Assembly (NCBI GenBank): GCA_964535295.1
Contig: CAZHUW010000045.1
Coordinates: 1 to 19,157, forward strand
Length of the DNA: 19,157 nucleotides
Source of the DNA: SB21 sp964535295
Lineage (GTDB): Bacteria; CLD3; SB21
Direction: 5' to 3'
The notes below the pieces were generated by a model. It made no database searches. It worked only from the letters and a program-made list of their open reading frames with translations, and was not told where the DNA came from. The position numbers were made by a program, and so were the translations under genes. Below, piece after piece: positions 1 to 6,521 of the stretch (the stretch's first letter is position 1; the number at the start of each line of letters is the position of its first letter).

Positions 1-1088
1 TTAGAGTAATAATATCCCAGGTTTTGTTCTACTTCATCCGGCAGTTTCGGCAGGGCGGAACGCGGGATGAGGAACGTGGAAAGATTGAAAAAATCCGTAA
101 AGACTTTATGCTGCTCGGAAGTTGCTTTTAAATATTGATAACCGGAAGAGCCGCCGGTCCCGATCTTTGTTCCGATCATGCGCTGTACCATCAAAACATG
201 ACGGTAACGCCACGCTGTAAAGAGTTCATCGATATCGATCAATGCGGTCAGGAGCCGGTACGGCAAATGCAGGATCGGTTGATCACGATAGAGAAATATC
301 AGCAGAGCTGCCTGCGTAGCGCGGTGTGACAGCCGCCGATGCCCTTCTTTGATCAGTTCGTTATGCTTGTTTTCTTCAAATAAGGCCTCAAAATTTTCAA
401 GAGTAGACTCGAGTTGTCTGATCTGTTGCGTCTTTTCGTTTTCAGAAAGAGTAGAATTGTTTTCAATGATGGTCCTATCATTATGCAGCATGGTTGTAAC
501 GGCTTGCCGGTAATCTTTCCAGAAATTGAAACGTCCCAGTTCAAGGAACGGGGTTCTTTCCAGCCATTTCTCGAGTAGTTCCAATAACGATTTTTGCTGT
601 TCAGAATTTTTGAGATGGTTCTGGTGTTCTTTGGAAAGCCGGCTATAATAAGGACTTTCGTTATATTGCAGACGTTGGTTATGTTTGAGCCCGAGTTTGT
701 TCTCGATGAGACGGAATTGAATGCTTTGAAATCCCGAAGCAGGAACGAGAAAATCGCGAAATTCCAGAAAATCCATTGGCGTCATGGTTTCAAGGATGCG
801 CAATTGATCGATCAGCACTTTCTGGATCTCCGTGACCCGGATCAATCGCCCGACAGCCAACCCGATATTTTTTTCGTCGACATAGTTTTTTTCAAATAAG
901 TGCACGACGGAATCGAGCTCGTGCAGGATCTGCTTGAACCATAATTCATAGGCCTGATGCACGACTATAAATAACATTTCGTCATGCGCCGGATGTCCGT
1001 ATTCCGTGCTCTTTGGATTCTGACTGGAGAGTAATTTCTCAAGCTGAAGGTAATCTGAGTAATAGATCGGCGGATACGGTTTTTCCAT
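1..1088 (-). CDS. kynA: Tryptophan 2,3-dioxygenase, 3' end cut by window edge
   Basis: Heme enzyme that opens the indole ring of L-tryptophan to N-formylkynurenine, the first step of the kynurenine pathway, in the cytosol. I translated it by hand as 362 uninterrupted codons from the ATG at 1088; the frame is still open at base 1, so only the last residues should be missing. Family marks: HDEMLFIVVHQAYELWFK at residues 35-52, with the active-site His at about 44; the substrate-carboxylate Arg in FRLIENKLG at about 126; YRHVLMVQRMIG with the proximal heme His at about 297; then GTGGSSGYQYL and FFNLSTFLIPR. It resembles the longer animal/Bacteroidetes type more than the short Xanthomonas enzyme. 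An AAAGGA ribosome site lies about 7 bases before the ATG. It sits 97 bases after rpiB. No other kynurenine gene is visible. Very sure of the family. Confidence 0.95.
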   Translation of the reverse strand, partial: MEKPYPPIYYSDYLQLEKLLSSQNPKSTEYGHPAHDEMLFIVVHQAYELWFKQILHELDSVVHLFEKNYVDEKNIGLAVGRLIRVTEIQKVLIDQLRILETMTPMDFLEFRDFLVPASGFQSIQFRLIENKLGLKHNQRLQYNESPYYSRLSKEHQNHLKNSEQQKSLLELLEKWLERTPFLELGRFNFWKDYRQAVTTMLHNDRTIIENNSTLSENEKTQQIRQLESTLENFEALFEENKHNELIKEGHRRLSHRATQAALLIFLYRDQPILHLPYRLLTALIDIDELFTAWRYRHVLMVQRMIGTKIGTGGSSGYQYLKATSEQHKVFTDFFNLSTFLIPRSALPKLPDEVEQNLGYYYS

Positions 1089-1185
1089 GTAATTTCCTTT
1101 TGTAACTACTCAGGATGGTTCGTTTCAATCGCAAAGTTTCTTATTCGGGGTCATCGTGATTCGTGGCTAGCACCGCTATCAAAAC

Positions 1186-1638
1186 CTATTGTCCAAAATG
1201 TTCTTCAAATCCTTTTACTTTATTCAGTCTACGAAGATGACGTTCTGCATTTGAGAATTTCGCTTTCAGGAATGCCTGGATGACCTCGATTGCAAGCAGC
1301 GGGCCTATGATACGCGCGCCCAGCGTCAGGACATTCATATCGTCGTCTTCGACACCCTGCCGAGCGGAAAACGTATCGTGGCAAAGTCCAGCGCGGATTC
1401 CTTTGAACTTGTTGGCCGCGACAGTGGCCCCGACACCGCTGCCGCAGATAACAATACCGCGATCGGCTTTACCCTGCAAAACCGCATGGGCAACGGCGGC
1501 GGAAAAATCGGGATAATCGACGGCATCGGCGGAATGGGTTCCCAGATCAATGGTCGTGTGGCCGGCCTTGATCACCGTCTCGATTACGGTTTGTTTAAGC
1601 GAAAATCCTCCATGGTCGCATCCGATGGCTATTACCAT
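1186..1638 (-). CDS. rpiB: Ribose-5-phosphate isomerase B (RpiB/LacAB family)
   Basis: Interconverts ribose 5-phosphate and ribulose 5-phosphate in the non-oxidative pentose phosphate pathway. The protein is 150 residues, a normal length. Visible family features are CDHGG at residues 7-11 (phosphate/sugar site), DYPD at 41-44, CGSGVG at 65-70 with the catalytic Cys65, CHDTFSAR at 86-93, and DDDMNVLTLGARIIG. The position that is His in E. coli RpiB (in HNDAN) is Asp here; I believe this occurs in many other members of the family. The start ATG follows a GGGGAGA ribosome site by about 6 bases. The ferredoxin terminator lies upstream, so rpiB probably has its own promoter in 1640-1750, but I could not fix one convincingly. 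Members may act on other aldose phosphates (allose 6-phosphate, galactose 6-phosphate), so the substrate is inferred. Confidence 0.93.
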   Translation of the reverse strand: MVIAIGCDHGGFSLKQTVIETVIKAGHTTIDLGTHSADAVDYPDFSAAVAHAVLQGKADRGIVICGSGVGATVAANKFKGIRAGLCHDTFSARQGVEDDDMNVLTLGARIIGPLLAIEVIQAFLKAKFSNAERHLRRLNKVKGFEEHFGQ

Positions 1639-1753
1639 GATATCTTCTCCCCGTTTTTGCAGATGGATATTAAACTTAATATAACAATTTTAATAAGAAT
1701 TTGTTGGTTTTTTGTAATCTCAGAGAGATAGAGCCGATATGGCAGATTGAAAT

Positions 1754-1790
1754 AAAAAAAGGCTCTGACTTTACATCCGAGCCTTTTTAT
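1754..1790 (-). terminator. Intrinsic terminator of the ferredoxin gene
   Basis: A perfect stem runs AAAAAGGCTC (1756-1765) to GAGCCTTTTT (1779-1788) around a 13-base loop. Read on the minus strand it ends in a run of seven Ts about 20 bases after the ferredoxin stop codon. The A/T flanks make it potentially bidirectional, but no plus-strand gene ends here. Confidence 0.85.
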
Positions 1791-1808
1791 TTTGAAAAAC
1801 TTAACCGA

Positions 1809-2051
1809 TTATTGTTTGAACATATCAGCGTTTTTCTGAATGAAACTCTTCCATTTATCCGGCGTGTTTTCAGCTGCAAAAATAGCTTCAACGGGACATT
1901 CCGGTTCGCACGCGCCGCAATCGATACATTCATCAGGATGTATGTATAATTGATCCCATCCTTCGGAATCGTAGATACAATCAACGGGGCAAACCTTTAC
2001 GCAAGCCGTATCTTTTACACCGATGCAGGGTTCCGCAATAATATAGGCCAT
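1809..2051 (-). CDS. Seven-iron ferredoxin ([3Fe-4S][4Fe-4S])
   Basis: Small electron carrier of 80 residues. The chosen start is MAYIIAEPC at 2051, because GAGGAG lies 4 bases before it; an in-frame ATG at 2063 adds only four residues and has no such site. The cysteine pattern is C9-x7-C17-x3-C21-P-x2-C25, then C42-x2-C45-x2-C48-x3-C52-P. The position that is Cys11 in Azotobacter ferredoxin I is Val12 here. By homology this gives a [3Fe-4S] cluster on C9, C17 and C52 and a [4Fe-4S] cluster on C21, C42, C45 and C48. The C-terminal tail with KWKSFIQKN matches the Thermus-type seven-iron ferredoxin as I remember it. It appears to be a single-gene transcript with its own promoter (2097-2127) and terminator. 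Its redox partner is unknown. Confidence 0.93.
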   Translation of the reverse strand: MAYIIAEPCIGVKDTACVKVCPVDCIYDSEGWDQLYIHPDECIDCGACEPECPVEAIFAAENTPDKWKSFIQKNADMFKQ

Positions 2052-2096
2052 AACGCTCCTCAATGCTTATAAGTGAGAAATATCCTTAACTTCGGT

Positions 2097-2127
2097 CAAA
2101 ATTAAAAATTCCACATCCAATAGTCAA
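2097..2127 (-). promoter_or_regulatory. Promoter of the ferredoxin gene, Bacteroidetes type
   Basis: Read on the minus strand: TTG at 2127-2125, exactly 20 bases, then TAATTTTG at 2104-2097, matching TTG-N20-TAnnTTTG. The same stretch can be read as a sigma70 promoter, TTGACT-N16-TTTAAT. The -7 box ends 45 bases before the ferredoxin ATG. Confidence 0.6.
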
Positions 2128-2161
2128 GGAATATTTTGACCCTGCAATAACCCTAAAATGG

Positions 2162-2189
2162 GAACTGCACGGTTTTTTCCGTGCAGTTC
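2162..2189 (-). terminator. Strong hairpin, probable terminator of the 39+95-residue gene pair
   Basis: A perfect 11-bp stem, GAACTGCACGG (2162-2172) with CCGTGCAGTTC (2179-2189), around a 6-base loop that is TTTTTT on the plus strand. It lies 14 bases after the stop of the 95-residue gene. The T-tract that should follow on the minus strand is poor (CCCATTTTAGG), so termination may be partial, or the hairpin may serve as a 3' stabiliser. Confidence 0.55.
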
Positions 2190-2203
2190 TGTGTGGGTAC
2201 GAC

Positions 2204-2491
2204 TTAATACGAAGGAAAATAACGTTTAAAAAGAACGTCTGTCAAACCGGTCGCCTCTTTGCCGTCCGGCCGGATCTTGCGTTTTGAGAATTCTGCATCA
2301 ATGACGTCCATCGCATCCTTCCATTCCATTACCGGATCGATCTTGGACAGAAATTGATTGAATTCGTTCACGTTTCCGTTGAATAATTTCTTCACCGCGC
2401 GATCCCGCTTTTCGATCCATTCCGGCTGTGATTCGAACAATTCCTTGGTTGAGATCAAATTTCGGGTCATTTCTTCACGTGCGATTGACAT
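2204..2491 (-). CDS. Small soluble protein of unknown function, 95 residues
   Basis: I do not recognise a family. The chosen start is MSIAREEMTRN at 2491, because AAAGGAG precedes it by 9 bases; an ATG three codons earlier (2500) would touch the ribosome site directly. The protein is charged, lacks a signal peptide, membrane span or cysteine, and looks largely helical. Sequence runs such as ESQPEWIEKRDRAVKKLF and DPVMEWKDAMDVIDAEF are amphipathic, and the C-terminal part is basic and aromatic (VLFKRYFPSY). It lies 26 bases after the stop of a 39-residue membrane protein gene on the same strand and is followed by a hairpin, so the two probably form one transcript. Function unknown; a real gene is likely from the ribosome site, codon composition and context. 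Confidence 0.75.
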   Translation of the reverse strand: MSIAREEMTRNLISTKELFESQPEWIEKRDRAVKKLFNGNVNEFNQFLSKIDPVMEWKDAMDVIDAEFSKRKIRPDGKEATGLTDVLFKRYFPSY

Positions 2492-2517
2492 AGCAATCAT
2501 CTCCTTTGGTTAAGTGG

Positions 2518-2637
2518 TTATGGTTTTGTTTTTTGTTGTTTGCTTGCTTTTATAAATAACTGGACAAATGCGCCGATCACGGCAATAGATAAAATGATCA
2601 TTACTGTCTTGGTGAACCAATCTAATGATGTTTCCAT
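2518..2637 (-). CDS. 39-residue single-span membrane microprotein
   Basis: This ORF is short and easily missed. Translating the minus strand from the ATG at 2637 gives METSLDWFTKTVMIILSIAV, continuing IGAFVQLFIKASKQQKTKP and then TAA. Residues 11-29 form one uninterrupted hydrophobic helix (VMIILSIAVIGAFVQLFI). It is preceded by a short acidic amphipathic N-terminus and followed by a lysine-rich tail, which predicts N-out/C-in by the positive-inside rule. An AAAGG site lies 5 bases before the ATG. It is the first gene of a pair with the 95-residue protein, and a TTGACA box lies upstream. It could be a small regulator or anchor of a membrane complex; nothing in the sequence says which. Main doubt: chance ORFs of this size are common, but hydrophobic span, basic tail, ribosome site and operon position together support it. 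Confidence 0.55.
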   Translation of the reverse strand: METSLDWFTKTVMIILSIAVIGAFVQLFIKASKQQKTKP

Positions 2638-2713
2638 ACAGACCTTTATCTTAATTAAAATGTGTTTCATATCCGGTTGGACCATGAATCAAGTTTTAAA
2701 GAACTTTGTGACG

Positions 2714-2737
2714 ATACGCATTATTGGAAATGCGTAT
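2714..2737. repeat. Inverted repeat in the upstream region of the small two-gene unit
   Basis: Perfect 9-bp arms, ATACGCATT (2714-2722) and AATGCGTAT (2729-2737), are separated by 6 bases. It lies 77 bases before the ATG of the 39-residue gene and overlaps the position expected for the -10 box and start site of the TTGACA at 2754-2759. It could be a repressor operator or an RNA hairpin; there is no T-tract on either side for a terminator. Confidence 0.45.
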
Positions 2738-2759
2738 GACGAATCAATAACCTGTCAAG
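2731..2759 (-). promoter_or_regulatory. Weak candidate promoter for the 39+95-residue unit
   Basis: Read on the minus strand: a perfect TTGACA at 2759-2754, 17 bases, then TACGCA at 2736-2731. The -35 is perfect but the -10 is poor and lies inside the inverted repeat, so an activator or alternative sigma factor could be needed. The rest of the 2638-2799 gap shows nothing else convincing. Confidence 0.3.
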
Positions 2760-2799
2760 GTTGAGTTCACAAACGGATTAACAGTTGTAAAAAATGTGA

Positions 2800-3165
2800 T
2801 TAGGAAAAAAGAGAAGAGGGGGGAGCCCGAAAGGCAGAAGTTCTGCCTAAAATGTAGGAATGAGCTAAGACTTCCTGATAAAAAACGTGGGTAAAACGGT
2901 AGTTGATCTTTGCAGTCGCATAAGAACTCGCGCTGAAAAACTTGATCTTTTGTTGGCTGAATTGTCCGGTAACATCCTCTTTGGAAGAAGATAGAAAAGC
3001 GTGAGGATCGTCCTGATCGCTAACAGAGAACGATAAATTCCCATGCGCCGTTTGTTTTTCCTGGTTGATTGGGAAAACCGACAGTTTTTCCGTAGATACG
3101 GACAACCCGGAAAAGAAAACCAGACCGCAACAAAGTAATGTAATTCGTAAAAATGTATTGAACAT
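2800..3165 (-). CDS. Small secreted protein of unknown function, 121 residues
   Basis: Not recognised. It begins MFNTFLRITLLCCGLVFFSG, a plausible Sec signal peptide with cleavage near residue 22-25. There is no Cys just after a lipobox-like stretch, so export to the periplasm or outside is more likely than lipidation. The mature part is Ser/Phe/Gln rich with no repeats or known motif, and the C-terminal tail reads SAFRAPPSSLFS. A weak AGGT ribosome site lies about 9 bases before the ATG, and a candidate promoter (TTG-N19-TTAATTTG) sits directly upstream, after the decarboxylase stop. The 3' end is odd: a short hairpin (2832-2848) and then a pyrimidine-rich stretch lie inside the reading frame. 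A competing reading frame (2865-3212) lacks a signal and looks like a shadow. Moderately sure that this is a real gene. Confidence 0.55.
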   Translation of the reverse strand: MFNTFLRITLLCCGLVFFSGLSVSTEKLSVFPINQEKQTAHGNLSFSVSDQDDPHAFLSSSKEDVTGQFSQQKIKFFSASSYATAKINYRFTHVFYQEVLAHSYILGRTSAFRAPPSSLFS

Positions 3166-3182
3166 AGTGTGTTACCTGTACA

Positions 3183-3212
3183 CAAATTAAAACACAGTCT
3201 TTGGAAAAGCAA
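3183..3212 (-). promoter_or_regulatory. Candidate Bacteroidetes-type promoter for the secreted protein
   Basis: Read on the minus strand: TTG at 3212-3210, 19 bases, TTAATTTG at 3190-3183. This matches TAnnTTTG at seven of eight positions, in the 50-base gap between the decarboxylase stop and the ATG at 3165. The -7 box ends 17 bases before that ATG, which leaves a short leader. Confidence 0.35.
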
Positions 3213-3215
3213 GAT

Positions 3216-4709
3216 TTATTTAAGGCTATTTTTCAGTTCAAGCAGTAGCCGGTCAAGATAAGAAGGGCGGCCCATCCGAAGCCAATGTTTCATGAAAACA
3301 GCCCGAAGAGTAACGAATTGTTTGTCATCCCTTTTTATTTTTGGCAGGATCGTTTTAACCGTGGTCTTATTGATTATAAATTTTGATAAGATAAAATGTG
3401 CGTCGTTATTCAACACAGAGAATCTTTCGTAATGCCCAATATTTTTTTGGTTCATCTTGAGCAATGAAAGAGTTTTCTCGGATGATTTTTGATAAAAACA
3501 AAAAATGTCGAGATCGGGATCGTTGAGAGGTATAAAGCCGCTCTCTTTTTCTATTCGTTCTGAAAATTCTTTGGCTGTAAGCAAGCATTCGCCGAGGATC
3601 CTTCCATAACCATTCTTATTGAGAGGAATCATACGGTGCGTGAGCCAGCAGGCCGCGGCAACTGCGCCCGGACGTGACCCTTCCAGAGTGAACATACCGA
3701 TATTAGGCTTGTCCTTGATATGATAAGTATAAGGAGCTGTATTGAGTATGGCTTTTTTCAGACGTTCATCTTTGTATAATACGGCCCCGCAACCGTAAGC
3801 AAGTCCACCTTGTTTATGCGGATCGATAGTTACGGAATCAACCTCTTTGACTGCGACAAGACTGTTATAAATCTCGCGTTTCAGGATCGTATCAATTTCT
3901 TTGAAATCACGGACAACCCCTTCCTCATTTAATAGAATACTGCGGGTATATCCTCCATAGGCTGCGTCCAGATGTAAATGAAATTTATATTTTTTTCTCA
4001 GTTCAAGAATGTTATCAATATCATCCACCGCTCCGCAGCCCGTCGTACCGACATTTGCCACCACCATCATGGTTGGCCTTTTTTTCAGAGCGGACTCCAG
4101 TTTATCCGGATCGATCCTGAATTGTGCATCCACGGGGACTTCCGTGTGATCGGGTATCATGAGAATGGAACAGATGCGTTTCCATGAATAGTGGGACATT
4201 GTGGAGAAAAGAACTTGGCCTATTTTTTTGTGCCTGCGAAAATATTGGTCCCGTACGGCCCACATGGCTTCGGTATTAGCCAGCGATCCTCCGCTGCACA
4301 AGTGACCCCAACCTTTATCGAATCCACAGAGTTTGATCAGGTCGTCCATCACTTCCATTTCCATTTGTGTGGTCACAGGTCCGCCTTCATAAGCGTGATT
4401 ATTCGGATTGGTCAGGATCACGGCGAGATAACCTATCACGGATGATAAGGTCGGATCCTTGAGCATTTGAGCGGCGTATCTGGGAGAGAAATAAGGAGGC
4501 TGCTGTTCGAGGCGTTTTAGAAAATGATCCAGGGTGATAAAAAATTCAGCCGGTGCCATATACATTTCCGGATACAGTGACGTATCATCCGGGTAGAACT
4601 TGCGCCGCCAGGCCGAATGCCATTCCAATATACGCGTAATGGCATTTTGGAGTGTGGGGTGATTTTCGGCCTGCGGGCCGAGGAAATTTTCGAATAAGAT
4701 GTTTTCCAC
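3216..4709 (-). CDS. PLP-dependent group II amino-acid decarboxylase (tyrosine/glutamate decarboxylase-like)
   Basis: Probable decarboxylase of an aromatic or acidic amino acid, cytosolic. The fold-type I PLP marks of the group II decarboxylases are clear: NHAYEGGPVTTQMEMEVM, then HLCSGGSLANTEAM (phosphate-binding turn), STMSHYSWKR with the cofactor-stacking His, HLHLDAAYGG with the Asp that pairs with the pyridine nitrogen, and DPHKQGG with the Schiff-base Lys at about residue 299. No ATG lies near the family start. I chose GTG 4709, giving about 497 residues. GTG 4778 would add 23 residues encoded inside the preceding fmdB gene, and I doubt it. The stop of fmdB lies 28 bases upstream, so the two are probably co-transcribed. 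The substrate cannot be read from the sequence; tyrosine, DOPA, glutamate or diaminobutyrate are the family options. Confidence 0.88.
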   Translation of the reverse strand: MENILFENFLGPQAENHPTLQNAITRILEWHSAWRRKFYPDDTSLYPEMYMAPAEFFITLDHFLKRLEQQPPYFSPRYAAQMLKDPTLSSVIGYLAVILTNPNNHAYEGGPVTTQMEMEVMDDLIKLCGFDKGWGHLCSGGSLANTEAMWAVRDQYFRRHKKIGQVLFSTMSHYSWKRICSILMIPDHTEVPVDAQFRIDPDKLESALKKRPTMMVVANVGTTGCGAVDDIDNILELRKKYKFHLHLDAAYGGYTRSILLNEEGVVRDFKEIDTILKREIYNSLVAVKEVDSVTIDPHKQGGLAYGCGAVLYKDERLKKAILNTAPYTYHIKDKPNIGMFTLEGSRPGAVAAACWLTHRMIPLNKNGYGRILGECLLTAKEFSERIEKESGFIPLNDPDLDIFCFYQKSSEKTLSLLKMNQKNIGHYERFSVLNNDAHFILSKFIINKTTVKTILPKIKRDDKQFVTLRAVFMKHWLRMGRPSYLDRLLLELKNSLK

Positions 4710-4737
4710 TTTGTTCCGATTCTGAGAAACAGGCCAA

Positions 4738-4956
4738 CTAATTATGACAGCCGCATCCCGGTCCGCATGACGGTGCACTCATCCCGGAGAAAGAATCCGA
4801 TGATTTGGTTTCGGACGCAAATACGGATAGAAGCTTTTCAGATTCCCTCGCCTTGCATTTTGGGCACTCGACCTCTTTCAGGTCGAACGCGGAGGAGGTA
4901 AACAATTCAGAAAACTCGCTTTTACATTTTTTGCATCTGAATTCGTAGATTGGCAT
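4738..4956 (-). CDS. FmdB-family zinc-ribbon protein, 72 residues
   Basis: Begins MPIYEFRCKKCKSEFSELF, the typical opening of the FmdB/CxxC_CxxC_SSSS family, with two knuckles: C8-x2-C11 and CPKC at 32-35. These should bind one zinc ion. The C-terminal tail, SCGPGCGCHN, has four more residues able to bind metal (three Cys and one His) and is Gly/Ser-rich before that, which is common in this family. Members are often called regulatory proteins, but the biochemical role is not established. AAAGGGG lies 5 bases before the ATG. It heads a probable two-gene transcript with the PLP decarboxylase, and is divergent from lpd across a 154-base gap. Confidence 0.9.
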   Translation of the reverse strand: MPIYEFRCKKCKSEFSELFTSSAFDLKEVECPKCKARESEKLLSVFASETKSSDSFSGMSAPSCGPGCGCHN

Positions 4957-5021
4957 GAAATCCCCTTTCTATTTTCTGACAAATCGTAATTAGCGAATGC
5001 GTTAAACAAATAAACTATATA

Positions 5022-5052
5022 TTGATTATTTACAGGTATTTTTATAGTTTTG
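5022..5052 (+). promoter_or_regulatory. Promoter of the lpd-engB-GWxTD-asnS operon, Bacteroidetes type
   Basis: TTG at 5022-5024, exactly 20 bases, TAGTTTTG at 5045-5052, matching TTG-N20-TAnnTTTG. A sigma70 reading (TATAGT at 5043-5048 with TTGATT 15 bases before) is also possible. It lies 58 bases before the lpd ATG, in the divergent gap with fmdB. The promoter for fmdB must lie in the same gap, but I see no clear one. Confidence 0.6.
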
Positions 5053-5110
5053 AAATCCCTACGAATGAACACAAATTAAAATAAATAAGCTTACTAATCA
5101 AGGGGTTCCG

Positions 5111-6511
5111 ATGGAAACAAAAAATTTTGATGTCGTGGTATTAGGCGGAGGTCCGGGTGGATACGTTGCGGCTATCAAAGCAGCACAATTAGGATTCAAA
5201 ACGGCGGTCGTAGAGCGTGAAAAGATCGGCGGGATATGTGTTAACTGGGGTTGCATTCCAACCAAAGCGCTTTTAAAGAATGCGGAGATCTATGAGACAC
5301 TGAAACACGCAAAAGACTGGGGTTATACATTCGATAACCTGAAATTCGATTTCAAACAGGTGATCAAGCGCAGCCGCGATGTGGCCGACGCCAACTCCAA
5401 AGGCGGGGATTTCCTGATGAAAAAGAATAAGATCGAAGTGATCAAAGGTACCGGGAAATTCATAGACAAAGGCACTTTAAGTGTAACTGATGCGGCGGGG
5501 AAGGAAACAGTTCAAGTCAAAGGAAAACATATAATCGTGGCCACAGGAGCGCGTGCAAGGATGTTGCCCAATCTTAAGGCCGACGGCAAGCGTATATTAA
5601 CCAGCACCGAAGCCATGATGGTTCAGGATGTACCCAAATCGATCGTAATCATCGGCGCCGGGGCCATCGGAATCGAGTTCGCCTATTTTTTCAATGCTTT
5701 TGGCGCGAAGGTCACAATTGTTGAAATGCTGCCGACCATTCTCCCGGTGGAAGATGAAGAAGTGTCGCAGTCGCTTACTAAGATATTCGCAAAAAGAGGC
5801 ATGGATATTTTTACCGATACGAAAGTAGATAAAGTAGAGGTCGGCACATCGGACGTTACACTGACGGTAAGCGGCAAGGACGGGAATAAGACCATTAAAG
5901 CCGATCAATGCCTGGTTGCAATTGGCGTTCAGGGCAATATCGAGAATATCGGCTTAGAAAAGATCGGCGTGACGACTGAAAAAGGCTGGATCAAAGTAGA
6001 TGAATATTACCGCACCAATGTGGCCGGCGTCTATGCGATCGGAGATATCATCGGCGCGCCATGGCTCGCGCATGTGGCCTCACATGAAGGGATCGTGTGT
6101 GTTGAAAAAATAGCAGGCAAGGAAACCCATCCGGTCGATTATACTGCGATTCCCGGATGCACGTATTGCCAGCCGCAGGTTGCCAGCATTGGCCTCACTG
6201 AGAAAAAAGCAAAAGAAAAAGGTTATAAAGTTAAGGTCGGCCGGTTTCCTTTTACGGCCAGCGGCAAAGCCCGTGCGATCAATGAACGCGATGGCTTTGT
6301 GAAAGTGATTTTCGATGAAAAATACGGCGAACTGCTGGGCGCCCATATTATCGGTTCTGAAGCAACAGAAATGATTGCCGAATACGGTATTGCCAAATCA
6401 ATGGAAGCAACCTACAAGGAAATTGGAAATACGGTTCACGCGCACCCGACGCTTTCAGAGGCAATGATGGAAGCGGCGCTGGATGCATACGGGGAAGCCG
6501 TCCATATTTAG
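5111..6511 (+). CDS. lpdA: Dihydrolipoamide dehydrogenase (E3)
   Basis: FAD enzyme that reoxidises dihydrolipoyl groups of 2-oxoacid dehydrogenase complexes or the glycine cleavage system, passing electrons to NAD+. It has 466 residues, standard for the family. Order of parts: FAD-binding GGGPGGYVAA at 12-21; redox disulfide GGICVNWGC with Cys43 and Cys48; NAD-binding GAGAIGIEFAYF in the middle; FAD-contact YAIGDIIGAPWLAH; and a C-terminal interface domain ending in HAHPTLSE, with catalytic His445 and Glu450 of the partner subunit. AAGGGG lies 6 bases before the ATG. It is the first gene of the plus-strand operon. No E1 or E2 gene is in the window, so the complex it serves is unknown. Confidence 0.96.
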   Translation: METKNFDVVVLGGGPGGYVAAIKAAQLGFKTAVVEREKIGGICVNWGCIPTKALLKNAEIYETLKHAKDWGYTFDNLKFDFKQVIKRSRDVADANSKGGDFLMKKNKIEVIKGTGKFIDKGTLSVTDAAGKETVQVKGKHIIVATGARARMLPNLKADGKRILTSTEAMMVQDVPKSIVIIGAGAIGIEFAYFFNAFGAKVTIVEMLPTILPVEDEEVSQSLTKIFAKRGMDIFTDTKVDKVEVGTSDVTLTVSGKDGNKTIKADQCLVAIGVQGNIENIGLEKIGVTTEKGWIKVDEYYRTNVAGVYAIGDIIGAPWLAHVASHEGIVCVEKIAGKETHPVDYTAIPGCTYCQPQVASIGLTEKKAKEKGYKVKVGRFPFTASGKARAINERDGFVKVIFDEKYGELLGAHIIGSEATEMIAEYGIAKSMEATYKEIGNTVHAHPTLSEAMMEAALDAYGEAVHI

Positions 6512-6521
6512 AAAGTAGAAT

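Noticed and set aside
594..899. Plus-strand open frame of 101 codons in the first kilobase
   Set aside because: Falls inside tryptophan 2,3-dioxygenase, which I read through continuously on the minus strand from 1088 to 1.
1186..1638. Loss of the catalytic His of RpiB (Asp at the E. coli His99 position) as a sign of an inactive enzyme
   Set aside because: Many members of the family carry DDDMN here, and the catalytic Cys65 and phosphate-binding parts are intact.
1378..1731. Plus-strand open frame of 117 codons opposite rpiB
   Set aside because: RpiB on the other strand has all family motifs; this one has none.
2540..2764. Plus-strand open frame of 74 codons
   Set aside because: Covers the 39-residue minus-strand gene and its promoter region; no ribosome site and no motif.
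2832..2848. AGGCAG/CTGCCT hairpin as a terminator of the secreted protein gene
   Set aside because: The stem is short, lies inside the reading frame, and the T-run begins about 20 bases away, too far for a standard terminator.
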